Shown piece by piece: positions 1 to 9,089 of a DNA stretch of 64,000 nucleotides. This DNA is from Mariniflexile litorale. Lineage in GTDB: Bacteria; Bacteroidota; Bacteroidia; Flavobacteriales; Flavobacteriaceae. The position numbers and the translations under genes are program-made. The notes under the pieces were generated by a model. The model saw only the letters and a program-made list of their open reading frames with translations, was not told the origin of the DNA and searched no databases. The DNA lies in the NCBI RefSeq assembly GCF_031128465.2, contig NZ_CP155618.1, forward strand, positions 939,501 to 1,003,500. Direction: 5' to 3'. Numbering within the stretch: the stretch's first letter is position 1; every line of letters begins with the position of its first letter.

Positions 1-2092
1 CATAAGAATACTTTACTATAATTGGCATTACAAGACCTCCTGGTTTATTAAATGTGATGTTGTAGAAGTATTTTGGTTTTTTAATATTTTTACGCTCAGC
101 TTCTGTAAAATTATCCATTAAATATTCTTTAAGTGGTTTAGAATTATCTAATAGAGAGCCCGTTTTCATGTTCTCTTTAAAATCTTCACTTCCTTCTTCA
201 ACCATATAAACTAAAGGCACAATGTCTTTTATTTTTCGGTTATTTTTTTCTAAATAATCTTTTATGTATTGATTCGGTTCTGATGATACATAGTATTTTT
301 TAACTTCTTTAATGCCTATATCTACCCAATCGGTGGTATAGAACCAACCTCTCCAAAACCAATCTAAATCAATGGCAGAAGCATCTTCCATCGTTCTAAA
401 AAAATCTTCTGGTGTTGGGTGTTTAAACATCCAACGACGCGCATATTCTTTAAATGCATAATCAAACAACTCGTGTCCCATAATTGTTTCTCTAAGAATA
501 TTTAGTGCTGTAGCAGGTTTACCATAAGCATTGTTACCAAATTGGTATACATTAAGACCTTTACTCATAATAGGTGCTATAAAATCTTGATTGCCTCCCA
601 TATAAGGAACTATCATACGAGCAGGACCACGATCGGATGGAAACGTTTTATCTTCTGGGGATAATGCTGAAGGATATTTTTCTCCAAATTCTTGTTCGGC
701 TACGTATTGGGTAAATGTGTTTAAACCTTCATCCATCCAAGTCCATTGTCGCTCGTCGCTATTTACAATCATAGGAAAAAAGTTATGCCCAACTTCGTGT
801 ACGATAACCCCCATCATACCATACTTAACACGATCACTATAAGTACCATCTTCATTTGGACGCCCATAATTCCAGCAAATCATTGGGTATTCCATCCCTT
901 GATTTTTAGCATGTACCGAAATGGCTTTATGGTATGGATAATCGAAAGTCATTTTTGAATACGACTCTAAAGTACTGGCTACAACTCTAGTTGACCACTC
1001 TTCCCACAGCGGATTTCCTTCTTTTGGATACATGGAAACGGCCATGATATCTTTACCACCAATTTTAACAGCCATCATATCCCAAATAAATTTTCTGGAT
1101 GTGGCGAAAGCGAAATCGCGTACGTTTTCGGCTTTTAGCTTCCACGTTTTAGTTTTATCTGAAAAGTTTTTTTCGGCAGCTTCGGCTTCGGCTTGTGTAA
1201 CAATCAAAACAGGTTTATCGTATGTTTTCTTTGCTAATTCGTAACGATCCATCATCGTTTTAGAAAACACGTCTTTTCTATTGGTTAATTCTCCTGTCCC
1301 ATCTAAAATATGATCTGCTGGCACAGTAATATTCACTTCATAATTACCAAATGGAAGTGCAAACTCGTCGCGTCCCCAAAATTGTGAATTTTGCCATCCT
1401 TCTACATCATTATACACTGCCATTCTTGGAAAAAATTGTGCTATTACATAAGCTCTGTTAGCATCTTTTTCAAAAAACTCGTACCCAGAACGTGCTCTAT
1501 CGGTTAGATGATTATTCACATTGTACCACCATTTAATTGAAAATGACACCTTTTCTCCAGATTTTAATATTTTGGGCAATTCTACACGCATCATTGTTCT
1601 ATTAACAGTGTATTGAAGATCATTGCCACTAGTATCTTTTACTTCTTGAATGTTAAAACCCCCATCAAAAGGATCCGTTAAGTAGTCCTTGACAAACTCT
1701 TCTGGTCTTTTTACCTGAGACACACTACTCTCTTCTATTAAAGGACTTTTAGAATCTTTAGCGCGTTTATTTTGATCTAACTGAACCCATAGATATTTTA
1801 AATCGTCTGGCGAATTATTAGAATATGTAATAACCTCAAAACCAGAAAGTTTTGTGTTTTTATCATCTAAAACAATATCCATTTTATAATCTGCTTGCTG
1901 TTGGTAGTATGCTGAACCTGGAGCTCCAGAAGCCGACCTATACATGTTTGGCGTAGCAAACTCGTCATACAACTGTCTAAATTTATTAGTATTGGTATGC
2001 CCTGGTTTGCGTTCTTGATTTTCTTGATTTTGAGAAAACAACGATGTCGATATAAAAAATATTGACAAAAAATAAAACTTGAATTCTATCAT
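1..2092 (-). CDS. M1 family metallopeptidase (aminopeptidase N-like), C-terminus cut by window edge
   Basis: The reading frame runs from an ATG at 2092 to the left edge without a stop, so at least 697 codons are present and the C-terminus is missing. The start is followed by a hydrophobic signal peptide (FYFLSIFFISTSLFSQ), so the protein is exported. The gluzincin zinc site HEVGH (about 815-829 on the plus strand) is followed 18 residues later by the third ligand Glu in WMDEGLNTF, the M1 arrangement HExxH-18-E. A substrate-binding motif of GxMEN type appears as GMEYP. M1 enzymes remove N-terminal residues from peptides; the export signal suggests periplasmic or surface peptide use. The next minus-strand gene upstream, a DUF6702 protein, is a common flavobacterial neighbour. 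Confidence 0.93.
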   Translation of the reverse strand, partial: MIEFKFYFLSIFFISTSLFSQNQENQERKPGHTNTNKFRQLYDEFATPNMYRSASGAPGSAYYQQQADYKMDIVLDDKNTKLSGFEVITYSNNSPDDLKYLWVQLDQNKRAKDSKSPLIEESSVSQVKRPEEFVKDYLTDPFDGGFNIQEVKDTSGNDLQYTVNRTMMRVELPKILKSGEKVSFSIKWWYNVNNHLTDRARSGYEFFEKDANRAYVIAQFFPRMAVYNDVEGWQNSQFWGRDEFALPFGNYEVNITVPADHILDGTGELTNRKDVFSKTMMDRYELAKKTYDKPVLIVTQAEAEAAEKNFSDKTKTWKLKAENVRDFAFATSRKFIWDMMAVKIGGKDIMAVSMYPKEGNPLWEEWSTRVVASTLESYSKMTFDYPYHKAISVHAKNQGMEYPMICWNYGRPNEDGTYSDRVKYGMMGVIVHEVGHNFFPMIVNSDERQWTWMDEGLNTFTQYVAEQEFGEKYPSALSPEDKTFPSDRGPARMIVPYMGGNQDFIAPIMSKGLNVYQFGNNAYGKPATALNILRETIMGHELFDYAFKEYARRWMFKHPTPEDFFRTMEDASAIDLDWFWRGWFYTTDWVDIGIKEVKKYYVSSEPNQYIKDYLEKNNRKIKDIVPLVYMVEEGSEDFKENMKTGSLLDNSKPLKEYLMDNFTEAERKNIKKPKYFYNITFNKPGGLVMPIIVKYSY

Positions 2093-2198
2093 TATAAATT
2101 TTTATGTATTAAAAAAACAACAGCTTATTGCAATAATAATTATTTTATTGTTACAAAAAACCGAAAAACATAAAGAATAATAAAATAATTAACTTTTT

Positions 2199-2702
2199 TT
2201 AATTGAATTTTAACAAAGCACTCTTATTTTGAGGAATAAGAATAACACTTTTTTGCTGTGCATGAATTTTTGTTTTAATGATGTTTTGTTGTTCGCTATA
2301 CAAATCGAATAGCACTTCATTACTAATTTCGAACGACTCAATTTTTTTAACACCCTCAATTTCTAAATAACATTTAACAATATCTACATCATATTCTTTA
2401 CCTATAAAAGACAGATTCGCTTCTTTATTATTTATTTTTATTTTTATTTTTTCTTTTAAGTAACGCTCTATATATAAATCGGCAGTAGTGGGTTCATTTT
2501 TACCTGCCAAGGTTATGGTTTCGTCATAACGTTCTCTTAGTAATTTTTCAAAATCGTCAATAAATATTCTTGTTGTTACTTGAACCGATTGTTTATTTTG
2601 TAAATAATCTATTTGAGTTACACTTATATAATACTTATGAATAACAGTGAATGCAAAAAGAGGCAATACCAAGAGCATTAATAGCCATTTTATGTAAGTC
2701 AT
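2199..2702 (-). CDS. DUF6702 family protein
   Basis: A 167-residue protein with one N-terminal hydrophobic segment (residues 5-20) that acts as a signal peptide or anchor, followed by the HKYYISVTQIDY stretch characteristic of DUF6702. The rest looks like a small beta-rich envelope domain. The family has no established function, but in flavobacteria it often lies just upstream of an M1 aminopeptidase in the same orientation, as here with a 106-nt gap. Co-transcription is likely but I see no decisive promoter between the two genes. Confidence 0.8.
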   Translation of the reverse strand: MTYIKWLLMLLVLPLFAFTVIHKYYISVTQIDYLQNKQSVQVTTRIFIDDFEKLLRERYDETITLAGKNEPTTADLYIERYLKEKIKIKINNKEANLSFIGKEYDVDIVKCYLEIEGVKKIESFEISNEVLFDLYSEQQNIIKTKIHAQQKSVILIPQNKSALLKFN

Positions 2703-2765
2703 TTAAGTATTTATTTGCTAAAGTAATTATTTTTAAATAGTTGTTTCAAAAAGTATTCCGAAAAA

Positions 2766-3572
2766 TTATTGTCCATTTGGTTTGAAATTACTCATATACT
2801 GTTTATACTTATGCCTCAAGAAGATTAATATTTTAAAATCGGTTTCATTTTTACAGTACTTAATAAAGTTTTCATCATCGGCACAGAAATAAAAAAAGTC
2901 CATTTTTAAATCGTCTTCCATAGGGTTTGATGCAAAAAAATCTTTGGCTAAACGTCCTTTTATACTTTGCATTAACTCTTCTTTCATTTCTATTTCTACT
3001 CTGTTTTTCAACATTTTTGTTCGTCCTGAAATAGCATTTATAATAGCCGTTGCCGATACAGAGCCTCCCACTCCTCCTAATGAGCCACCTGCTTTTGGAT
3101 TAAAACTTGAAGCTTCACTTAAACGTCTTTCGCTTTGTGTTGCTGGCTTACCTGTGTAACCTGGAATACCAACATCATAAAAATTAATGGGTGCGTCACC
3201 TTTAACATTGGTAATATCTAAAAGTAAATTTCCTGTAAGCACTTTACCTACCAACACTTCGTCTAACTCGTTAATTTGCTCATCTAAAGTGATTCTCATC
3301 GCTTTAAACAGCAGCATATTTTTATCCACAACCACTATTTTTGGCTGATGCTGTATAGACGAAAAACTAAGTGTATCATTTAAACTTACCAAAATTTTGA
3401 ATTCACCTTTACTATTCGTTATAGTAAAAACTAGTCCTGTTTTATTAATAACATGAATGTTTTCTGAATCAATCTCACTATCTACTTTTCCCGAAATCTC
3501 TACCGTTTGTGAAAGTATCGATTGGCAAAAGCAAATAAAAACAACAACAAGACTCTCCTTAATGATTGACAT
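2766..3572 (-). CDS. CarboxypepD_reg-like domain exported protein
   Basis: A 268-residue exported protein with a signal peptide at residues 1-21 (ends ILSQ). Residues about 23-105 form a carboxypeptidase-regulatory-like beta-sandwich (VEISGKVDSE ... ELDEVLVGK), the domain found at the N-terminus of many Bacteroidota TonB-dependent receptors. No plug or beta-barrel follows. Instead there is a Gly-rich stretch (GGSLGGVGGSVSA, residues about 160-174) and a charged helical C-terminus with a C-x21-C pair. It precedes the DUF6702 and M1 genes on the same strand and may belong to that transcription unit. The function is unknown. Confidence 0.72.
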   Translation of the reverse strand: MSIIKESLVVVFICFCQSILSQTVEISGKVDSEIDSENIHVINKTGLVFTITNSKGEFKILVSLNDTLSFSSIQHQPKIVVVDKNMLLFKAMRITLDEQINELDEVLVGKVLTGNLLLDITNVKGDAPINFYDVGIPGYTGKPATQSERRLSEASSFNPKAGGSLGGVGGSVSATAIINAISGRTKMLKNRVEIEMKEELMQSIKGRLAKDFFASNPMEDDLKMDFFYFCADDENFIKYCKNETDFKILIFLRHKYKQYMSNFKPNGQ

Positions 3573-3686
3573 ATTTTTGGTTTAGCGCAATAAAGAACGC
3601 ATACAAACTCTTAAATAAAATGAAAAACGGATTTAAACTTTTGTTAAAACCCCCAATTGATTATTTTTAGCAAATAAACTAAATGA

Positions 3687-4394
3687 ATGAAAAATTTAAT
3701 TATTGCTAGCACTTCAACCATTCATGGAAGCGGATATTTAGAATATCTTTTAGAAGAACTAAGCGTTTTATTTAAAAACGTAAACACTATTATATTTATT
3801 CCCTATGCAAGACCGGGGGGAATATCATATAATGATTACACCCAAAAAGCAGGCGAAACTTTTGCGAAAATCAACAAAACCGTAAAAGGGATTCACGAAT
3901 TTGACAACCCACAAGAAGCCATAAAAAATGCTCAAGCTATTTTTGTTGGGGGTGGCAACACTTTTGTGCTAACGAACCAACTTTATAAAAATAATCTAAT
4001 TGAAACGTTGCAAACTGTAGTAAAAAATGGCACACCCTATTTAGGAACCAGTGCAGGAAGTAATATTTGTGGACTCACCATAAAAACTACTAACGATATG
4101 CCCATTGTATATCCGTCAAGTTTTAATGCTTTGGCGTTTGTACCTTTCAATATCAACCCGCATTATTTAGACCCCGATTTCAATAGCACTCATATGGGAG
4201 AAACCAGAGAAACCAGAATAAAAGAGTTTCATTATTACAACACGCCTCCAGTTATTGGTTTACGTGAAGGCAGTTGGTTGCAGGTGAAAGATAGTTCTAT
4301 CATTTTAAAAGGAACTCTAACGGCTCGTGTTTTTGAATATAACAAAGCTCCTTACGAAATTAAAACGGGTACAGAGCTAAACCATTTAAAATAA
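3687..4394 (+). CDS. pepE: Dipeptidase E (alpha-aspartyl dipeptidase, family S51)
   Basis: 235 residues, the usual length for peptidase E, which hydrolyses dipeptides with N-terminal aspartate in the cytoplasm. The nucleophile Ser122 sits in GTSAGSN, with the preceding VGGGNTF loop (residues 87-93) and a conserved NPHYLDPDF segment. The ATG at 3687 is preferred over one 4 nt upstream that is in another frame. The gene diverges from the CarboxypepD_reg-like gene at 3572. A weak promoter-like TATTTTTA lies about 20 nt before the start. A hairpin terminator follows directly. Confidence 0.93.
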   Translation: MKNLIIASTSTIHGSGYLEYLLEELSVLFKNVNTIIFIPYARPGGISYNDYTQKAGETFAKINKTVKGIHEFDNPQEAIKNAQAIFVGGGNTFVLTNQLYKNNLIETLQTVVKNGTPYLGTSAGSNICGLTIKTTNDMPIVYPSSFNALAFVPFNINPHYLDPDFNSTHMGETRETRIKEFHYYNTPPVIGLREGSWLQVKDSSIILKGTLTARVFEYNKAPYEIKTGTELNHLK

Positions 4395-4424
4395 AAAAAG
4401 CTCCATATTTCTATGAAGCTTTTC
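4394..4424. terminator. Bidirectional hairpin terminator between pepE and tRNA-Gly
   Basis: The A-rich strand AAAAGCT (4396-4402) pairs with AGCTTTT (4417-4423), extended by CATA/TATG around a TTTC loop with a single C-A mismatch. The A-tract and T-tract on the two sides let it serve pepE on the plus strand and tRNA-Gly on the minus strand. Confidence 0.7.
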
Positions 4425-4426
4425 AG

Positions 4427-4499
4427 AGCGAGAGACCGGGTTCGAACCGGCGACATTCAGCTTGGAAGGCTGACGCTCTACCAACTGAGCTACTCTCGC
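4427..4499 (-). tRNA. tRNA-Gly (anticodon TCC)
   Basis: 73 nt. The acceptor stem GCGAGAG (4499-4493) pairs with CTCTCGC (4434-4428). The D-arm has AGCTCAGTTGGTAGAGC. The anticodon stem-loop CAGCCTTCCAAGCTG gives a 7-nt loop with anticodon TCC. The T-loop GGTTCGAAC is canonical. The discriminator base is T and CCA is not encoded. A consensus Bacteroidota promoter lies just upstream. Confidence 0.97.
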
Positions 4500-4509
4500 A
4501 TTTCTGGCG

Positions 4510-4541
4510 CAAATATATAAAAACAGTTTCTTAACTTTCAA
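4510..4541 (-). promoter_or_regulatory. Promoter of tRNA-Gly
   Basis: On the minus strand, TTG (4541-4539) is followed after 21 nt by TATATTTG (4517-4510). This matches the Bacteroidota -33/-7 consensus TTG-N(17-23)-TAnnTTTG, and the box ends 10 nt before the mature tRNA 5' end. Confidence 0.75.
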
Positions 4542-4547
4542 CAAAAA

Positions 4548-4973
4548 TCACAACTTTTTTAAAAAATGATAACCTAAAATTTTAAAGTCTTCATTATAAT
4601 AAAATTTGTGCGATGCATAGTTGTTAACGTAAGTATTCAATTCAACTGATTCATAACCTTTTAGAATAACATAATTATAAATCCATGTGAAAAAATCTTT
4701 CCCTAGACCTTTTCCTCTATAATTATCATCAATATATACATGGTCCACTTCTACACTTTTACCCGAATAATGCCTTGTACAAAACCATAAGCCGCAAACA
4801 CCTATTAATGTGTCATTATCATAAATACCAGCACATTCATAATTTTGAGTCACCATTTCATTAAAACGTCCTTTTAAAACATTTACAGAAATCTTATAAT
4901 CATTCAATTTTTCAACCAAAGGAATTATTGTATGTATCTCTTCCTTTTCAATAATTTTAAACATAAAAGACAT
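4548..4973 (-). CDS. GNAT family N-acetyltransferase
   Basis: 141 residues with the Gcn5-related fold. The acetyl-CoA pyrophosphate loop is visible as YRGKGLGKDFF (Q/RxxGxG/A motif, residues about 85-95), preceded by the beta-4 strand VDHVYIDDN. The C-terminal part (YVNNYASHKFYYNEDFK) is the usual motif B region ending in a 'friendly neighbour' Tyr/Phe patch. The acceptor substrate cannot be read from the sequence. It diverges from another GNAT gene at 5070, but the two proteins are not close paralogues. Confidence 0.85.
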   Translation of the reverse strand: MSFMFKIIEKEEIHTIIPLVEKLNDYKISVNVLKGRFNEMVTQNYECAGIYDNDTLIGVCGLWFCTRHYSGKSVEVDHVYIDDNYRGKGLGKDFFTWIYNYVILKGYESVELNTYVNNYASHKFYYNEDFKILGYHFLKKL

Positions 4974-5069
4974 CCCTTTTTTTATGTGAAGATAAATAAT
5001 TTAAGAATGTTCAATTCATCAAAAAAATAATTTGTTTAAGTTTGAATATATTCTTCAATAAGCGAGATT

Positions 5070-5540
5070 TTGAATTACATAATAAAACACATATCTACAA
5101 GAGACACTTATTTAATTAGACATCCTGTTTTGCGAAGTGGAAAACCTATAGAATCTTGTGTTTTTGATGGTGATGATTTGAATACCACTTTTCACTTAGG
5201 CATTTATACCGAAAATAGATTGGTGGGGGTTTGTTCTTTTTTTAAAAACAAGAACCAATTACTTCCCGAAGCATTTCAATACCAATTAAGAGGCATGGCT
5301 ATTTTAAACGAATATCAAAATATTGGTTTAGGTAAATTGATTTTAAACTATGGAGAGAACTTATTAAAAGAACAGAACATTCAAACCATTTGGTGCAATG
5401 CCAGAGAAAATGCTGAGAGTTTTTACAAAAAAATGGATTATAAAATTATTGGAGAATCTTTCAATATAAAAAATATAGGCTTGCATTATGTTATGCACAA
5501 AACTTTAAAATACAAAAACCCTGATATACAGGGTTTTTAA
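5070..5540 (+). CDS. GNAT family N-acetyltransferase
   Basis: 156 residues. The acetyl-CoA loop is present as EYQNIGLGKLIL (residues about 81-92), after the beta-4 strand YQLRGMAIL, with a C-terminal ENAESFYKKMDYKIIGE segment typical of GNATs. No ATG occurs between the upstream in-frame stop (5043) and the conserved core, so a TTG at 5070 is the likely start. The substrate is unknown. The stop codon lies within the downstream hairpin terminator. Confidence 0.82.
   Translation: MNYIIKHISTRDTYLIRHPVLRSGKPIESCVFDGDDLNTTFHLGIYTENRLVGVCSFFKNKNQLLPEAFQYQLRGMAILNEYQNIGLGKLILNYGENLLKEQNIQTIWCNARENAESFYKKMDYKIIGESFNIKNIGLHYVMHKTLKYKNPDIQGF
5514..5538. terminator. Hairpin terminator overlapping the 3' end of the GNAT gene
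   Basis: A perfect 10-bp stem AAAAACCCTG (5514-5523) / CAGGGTTTTT (5529-5538) with an ATATA loop. It overlaps the last codons of the plus-strand GNAT gene and faces the 3' end of the minus-strand ankyrin gene, so it can act in both directions. Confidence 0.8.
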
Positions 5541-5575
5541 GATTGACTAACTCAGAATAATTTTATAAATTCTAA

Positions 5576-5965
5576 TTATTTTTTTGATAATGCTTCTTCA
5601 ATAATGGCATAAGCATCTGTAGCTCCGTGTAATTTCGCATAATCGGCAGCTGTTTTATTCTTATCAGATTTTGCTTTTAAATTAGCGCCTTTGTCTATTA
5701 AAAGTTTTAAAATTTCAGTTCGGTTGTACTTCGCAGCATACATAACTGGGGTCATACCATTAGATTTCTGATTCACATCTTCACCTAACGACAATAGTTT
5801 TTTTACCGTTTCTAAATCGCCTTTAACAATAGAAACACAAAATGAATTTACTTTAAAAACAGTTGCTACGTTTTGATTTTCAACGTTTAGATTGGTTGTT
5901 TTTGCATATACACTTCCTAAAGAGAAACATAATGCGATTGCAGAGAAAATGATTGTTTTTTTCAT
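5576..5965 (-). CDS. Secreted ankyrin-repeat protein
   Basis: 129 residues with a clear signal peptide (residues 1-21, ending VYA) and two to three ankyrin repeats. The repeat signatures are visible as DLETVKKLLSLGEDVN, GMTPVMYAAKYNRTEILKLLIDKGAN and KTAADYAKLHGATDAYAII. Small periplasmic ankyrin proteins of this type are common in flavobacteria and probably act in protein-protein contacts, in some bacteria linked to oxidative stress protection. It stands alone, divergent from gpmI. Confidence 0.85.
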   Translation of the reverse strand: MKKTIIFSAIALCFSLGSVYAKTTNLNVENQNVATVFKVNSFCVSIVKGDLETVKKLLSLGEDVNQKSNGMTPVMYAAKYNRTEILKLLIDKGANLKAKSDKNKTAADYAKLHGATDAYAIIEEALSKK

Positions 5966-6179
5966 GATGAAAGATTTTAATTTGATTAATGATTCGTTTT
6001 ATGATATACTAAAGAGACGACCAAAAATGTATTCTGTTACACGAAAAATGATTTATAAAAGATTTTAACGTTTCATTCACATATTTTTAACAGATTCAAT
6101 ATTTATTAAGTTTCTTTTAAAAATCAATATTCACAATAGTTTTTCGCATAGTTTTTAATCTTATTCTGTCAAACTTCAG

Positions 6180-6187
6180 TATCTTTG
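6180..6187 (+). promoter_or_regulatory. Candidate -7 box of the gpmI promoter
   Basis: TATCTTTG fits TAnnTTTG and lies 24 nt before the gpmI start codon. The -33 element is weak (TTA about 22 nt upstream rather than TTG). Confidence 0.5.
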
Positions 6188-6211
6188 GATGCTATTTAAA
6201 TTTTTAAACAA

Positions 6212-7729
6212 ATGAACAAAAAAGTCATCTTAATGATACTTGATGGTTGGGGAAATTCTCCAGATCCAAAAGTTTCAGCTATCGATCATGCTAATATTCC
6301 TTTTATAAATTCTTTATATAAAAAATACCCTTTTGCAACATTAAGAACCGATGGTTTACACGTTGGTTTACCTGAAGGACAGATGGGAAACAGCGAGGTT
6401 GGTCACATGAATTTGGGCGCAGGTAGAATTGTGTATCAAGATTTGGTTAAAGTTAATTTAGCTGTTAAAAACAAAACTTTAAACACCGAAAAAGTTTTGG
6501 TTGATGCTTTTAACTATGCCAAAACAAACAATAAAGACGTTCATTTTTTAGGTTTGTTAAGTGATGGTGGTGTACACTCCCACATCAATCATCTATTTGG
6601 ATTAATTGATGCTGCTAATGATTTTGGTCTTAAAAACACCTATATACATGCCTTTACAGATGGTCGTGATGTTGATCCAAAATCTGGATTTGGTTTCTTA
6701 ACCGCCTTAGAAAATCATTTAGAAAACACAAATAGCAAATTAGCAACCGTGACTGGACGTTATTATGCTATGGATAGGGATAATCGTTGGGAACGTGTTA
6801 AGCTAGCTTATGATGGGCTAGTAAATAGTGTTGGAGAGAAATCGACTAACGTCACAAAAACAGTCCAAAATAATTATGAAAATGATGTTACCGATGAATT
6901 TATCAAACCTATTATTATGGTTGATAAAGCAGGTGAACCCGTTGCCAAAATTAAAGATGGTGATGTTGTTATCTTTTTTAATTTTAGAACAGATCGTGGA
7001 CGTGAATTAACCGAAGCTTTATCGCAAACCGATTTTCACGAACAAAACATGCATAAATTAAATTTATATTATGTAACGTTTACAAACTACGATGACACCT
7101 ATAAAAACGTAAATGTTATTTTTAATAAAGACAATTTAACTGAAACCTTAGGAGAAGTTTTAGAAAAGCACAATAAAAAACAAATTCGAATAGCAGAAAC
7201 CGAAAAGTACCCACACGTGACCTTCTTTTTCTCTGGTGGACGTGAAGAACCTTTTAAAGGTGAAACCCGTATTTTACGAAACTCGCCAAAAGTAGCTACT
7301 TACGATTTAAAACCAGAAATGAGTGCTTACGAGTTACGAGATGCCTTAATACCCGAATTACAAAAAGGTGAAGTAGACTTTGTGTGTTTAAACTTTGCAA
7401 ATGGCGATATGGTTGGACATACTGGTGTTATGGAAGCTGCTATTAAAGCTTGCGAAACTGTAGATGTATGTGTAAAAGACGTAGTAACTGCTGCGCTCGA
7501 AAACGGATATACTACGCTACTTATAGCAGACCACGGTAATTGTGAAACCATGATTAACCCTGATGGATCACCAAATACAGCACATACCACAAACCCTGTT
7601 CCTATAATTTTAATTGATAATGATTTAAAATCTATTAAAGATGGGGTATTAGGGGATGTCGCTCCAACTATTTTAAAATTAATAGGAATTGAACAACCAA
7701 AAACCATGACACGACACACGTTGGTATAA
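6212..7729 (+). CDS. gpmI: 2,3-bisphosphoglycerate-independent phosphoglycerate mutase
   Basis: 505 residues, the normal length. The enzyme interconverts 3- and 2-phosphoglycerate in glycolysis and gluconeogenesis and needs two Mn2+ ions. The metal-binding DGWG (Asp11) and the phosphoserine nucleophile Ser61 in GNSEVGHMN are present, as are the substrate-binding TDGRD and the second metal motif IADHGNCE near residue 440. It has its own promoter and is followed by other single-function genes on the same strand (HAD phosphatase, map). Confidence 0.97.
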   Translation: MNKKVILMILDGWGNSPDPKVSAIDHANIPFINSLYKKYPFATLRTDGLHVGLPEGQMGNSEVGHMNLGAGRIVYQDLVKVNLAVKNKTLNTEKVLVDAFNYAKTNNKDVHFLGLLSDGGVHSHINHLFGLIDAANDFGLKNTYIHAFTDGRDVDPKSGFGFLTALENHLENTNSKLATVTGRYYAMDRDNRWERVKLAYDGLVNSVGEKSTNVTKTVQNNYENDVTDEFIKPIIMVDKAGEPVAKIKDGDVVIFFNFRTDRGRELTEALSQTDFHEQNMHKLNLYYVTFTNYDDTYKNVNVIFNKDNLTETLGEVLEKHNKKQIRIAETEKYPHVTFFFSGGREEPFKGETRILRNSPKVATYDLKPEMSAYELRDALIPELQKGEVDFVCLNFANGDMVGHTGVMEAAIKACETVDVCVKDVVTAALENGYTTLLIADHGNCETMINPDGSPNTAHTTNPVPIILIDNDLKSIKDGVLGDVAPTILKLIGIEQPKTMTRHTLV

Positions 7730-7784
7730 GTATACAGAAAGTAAATTATTGTACTTTTTCCCAAACCTCAAGTCTATATTTTAA

Positions 7785-8189
7785 ATGAAATTCACCGAAC
7801 ACTTAATTATTGCAGTCGATTTTGATGGTACTATTGTTGAAGATGCCTATCCTCAAATAGGAAAACCAATGATGTTTGCCTTCGAAACGTTAAAAAAACT
7901 TCAAGAAAAAGGACATCGTCTTATTTTATGGACTTACAGAAGTGGCATAAAATTAGACGAAGCAGTTCGTTTTTGCGAAGAAAACGGCATCCACTTTTAT
8001 GCAGTAAACAAAAGTTTTCCTGAAGAAACCTTTAGCAATGAATTAAGTAGAAAAATTCATGCCGATTTATTTATAGATGACAGAAATATTGGTGGACTTT
8101 TAGGTTGGGGTGAGATTTACCAAATGCTTACCAATACCACGCCTCCACAAATAGAAAAAAAGAAAGGCTTTTTCAATCTCTTTAAATAA
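7785..8189 (+). CDS. BT0820-type HAD hydrolase
   Basis: 134 residues. HAD motif I is AVDFDGTIVED (nucleophile Asp12 or nearby, acid/base Asp two residues on), motif II is LWTYRSG, and the final acidic motif is DLFIDDRN. No cap domain is present. The length and motifs match the small Bacteroidota proteins named after BT0820, a HAD-type phosphatase. The physiological substrate is not evident. It lies 55 nt downstream of gpmI on the same strand. Confidence 0.82.
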   Translation: MKFTEHLIIAVDFDGTIVEDAYPQIGKPMMFAFETLKKLQEKGHRLILWTYRSGIKLDEAVRFCEENGIHFYAVNKSFPEETFSNELSRKIHADLFIDDRNIGGLLGWGEIYQMLTNTTPPQIEKKKGFFNLFK

Positions 8190-8240
8190 ATTATAAAAAG
8201 CCCTTCCACGTAACCAAAAAGCAAATACTTACATTTTAAG

Positions 8241-8248
8241 TAACTTTG
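8241..8248 (+). promoter_or_regulatory. Candidate -7 box of the map promoter
   Basis: TAACTTTG fits TAnnTTTG exactly and lies 16 nt upstream of the map start codon. No good TTG occurs 17-23 nt upstream. Confidence 0.45.
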
Positions 8249-8264
8249 CCATTATTTTTTAAGT

Positions 8265-9083
8265 ATGATTATAGTAAAAACAAAAGAAGAAATAGAATTA
8301 ATGCGCGAAAGTGCCTTAATAGTATCGAAAACTTTAGGTGAAGTTGCAAAAGCCATTAAACCTGGTGTTACTACTTTACAACTTGATAAAATTGCCGAAA
8401 CTTGTATTAGAGACCATGGGGCTATTCCTGGATTTTTAGGGCTATATGATTTTCCTAATACATTGTGCATGAGTCCAAACACACAAGTGGTACACGGTAT
8501 TCCAAATAACACCCCTTTGGTAGAGGGTGATATTATTTCTATTGACTGTGGCGCTTTGAAAAATGGTTTTTATGGTGATCATGCCTATACATTTGCTATT
8601 GGAGAAATTGCTTCAGAAACAGAAAAACTACTTCAAGTTACTAAAGAATCTTTGTACGTGGGTATTCGTGAATTTAAAGCAAACAATCGTGTAGGTGATG
8701 TTGGCTATGCCATACAAAAATACTGTGAAGATCACGGTTATGGTGTTGTAAGGGAACTGGTTGGCCATGGTTTAGGTAAAAAAATGCACGAAGATCCTGA
8801 AATGCCAAATTATGGTAAACGTGGACGAGGGAAGAAGTTTATAGAAGGCATGGTAGTCGCCATCGAACCTATGATAAATATGGGAACACACCGCATTAAA
8901 CAGCATAACGATGGTTGGACCATTACCACTTTAGACAATAAACCAAGTGCGCATTTCGAGCATGATGTTGCTATTGTTGATGGAAAACCAGAATTACTTT
9001 CAACCTTTGCCTATATATATGAAGCACTGGGAATAACCTCGAACGAAGAAGATGAATTCAGACAAAAAACTTTGGTTTTATAG
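8265..9083 (+). CDS. map: Methionine aminopeptidase, type I
   Basis: 272 residues. It removes the initiator methionine from new proteins. All five metal ligands are visible: the two Asp in SIDCGALKNGFYGDHA, the His in VGHGLGKKMHEDPE, and the two Glu in AIEPMIN and FEHDVAI. The length and lack of an N-terminal extension fit the bacterial type Ia enzyme. Its stop is 6 nt before the next gene, so the DUF3050 and methyltransferase genes probably form an operon with it. Confidence 0.96.
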   Translation: MIIVKTKEEIELMRESALIVSKTLGEVAKAIKPGVTTLQLDKIAETCIRDHGAIPGFLGLYDFPNTLCMSPNTQVVHGIPNNTPLVEGDIISIDCGALKNGFYGDHAYTFAIGEIASETEKLLQVTKESLYVGIREFKANNRVGDVGYAIQKYCEDHGYGVVRELVGHGLGKKMHEDPEMPNYGKRGRGKKFIEGMVVAIEPMINMGTHRIKQHNDGWTITTLDNKPSAHFEHDVAIVDGKPELLSTFAYIYEALGITSNEEDEFRQKTLVL

Positions 9084-9089
9084 TTTTCC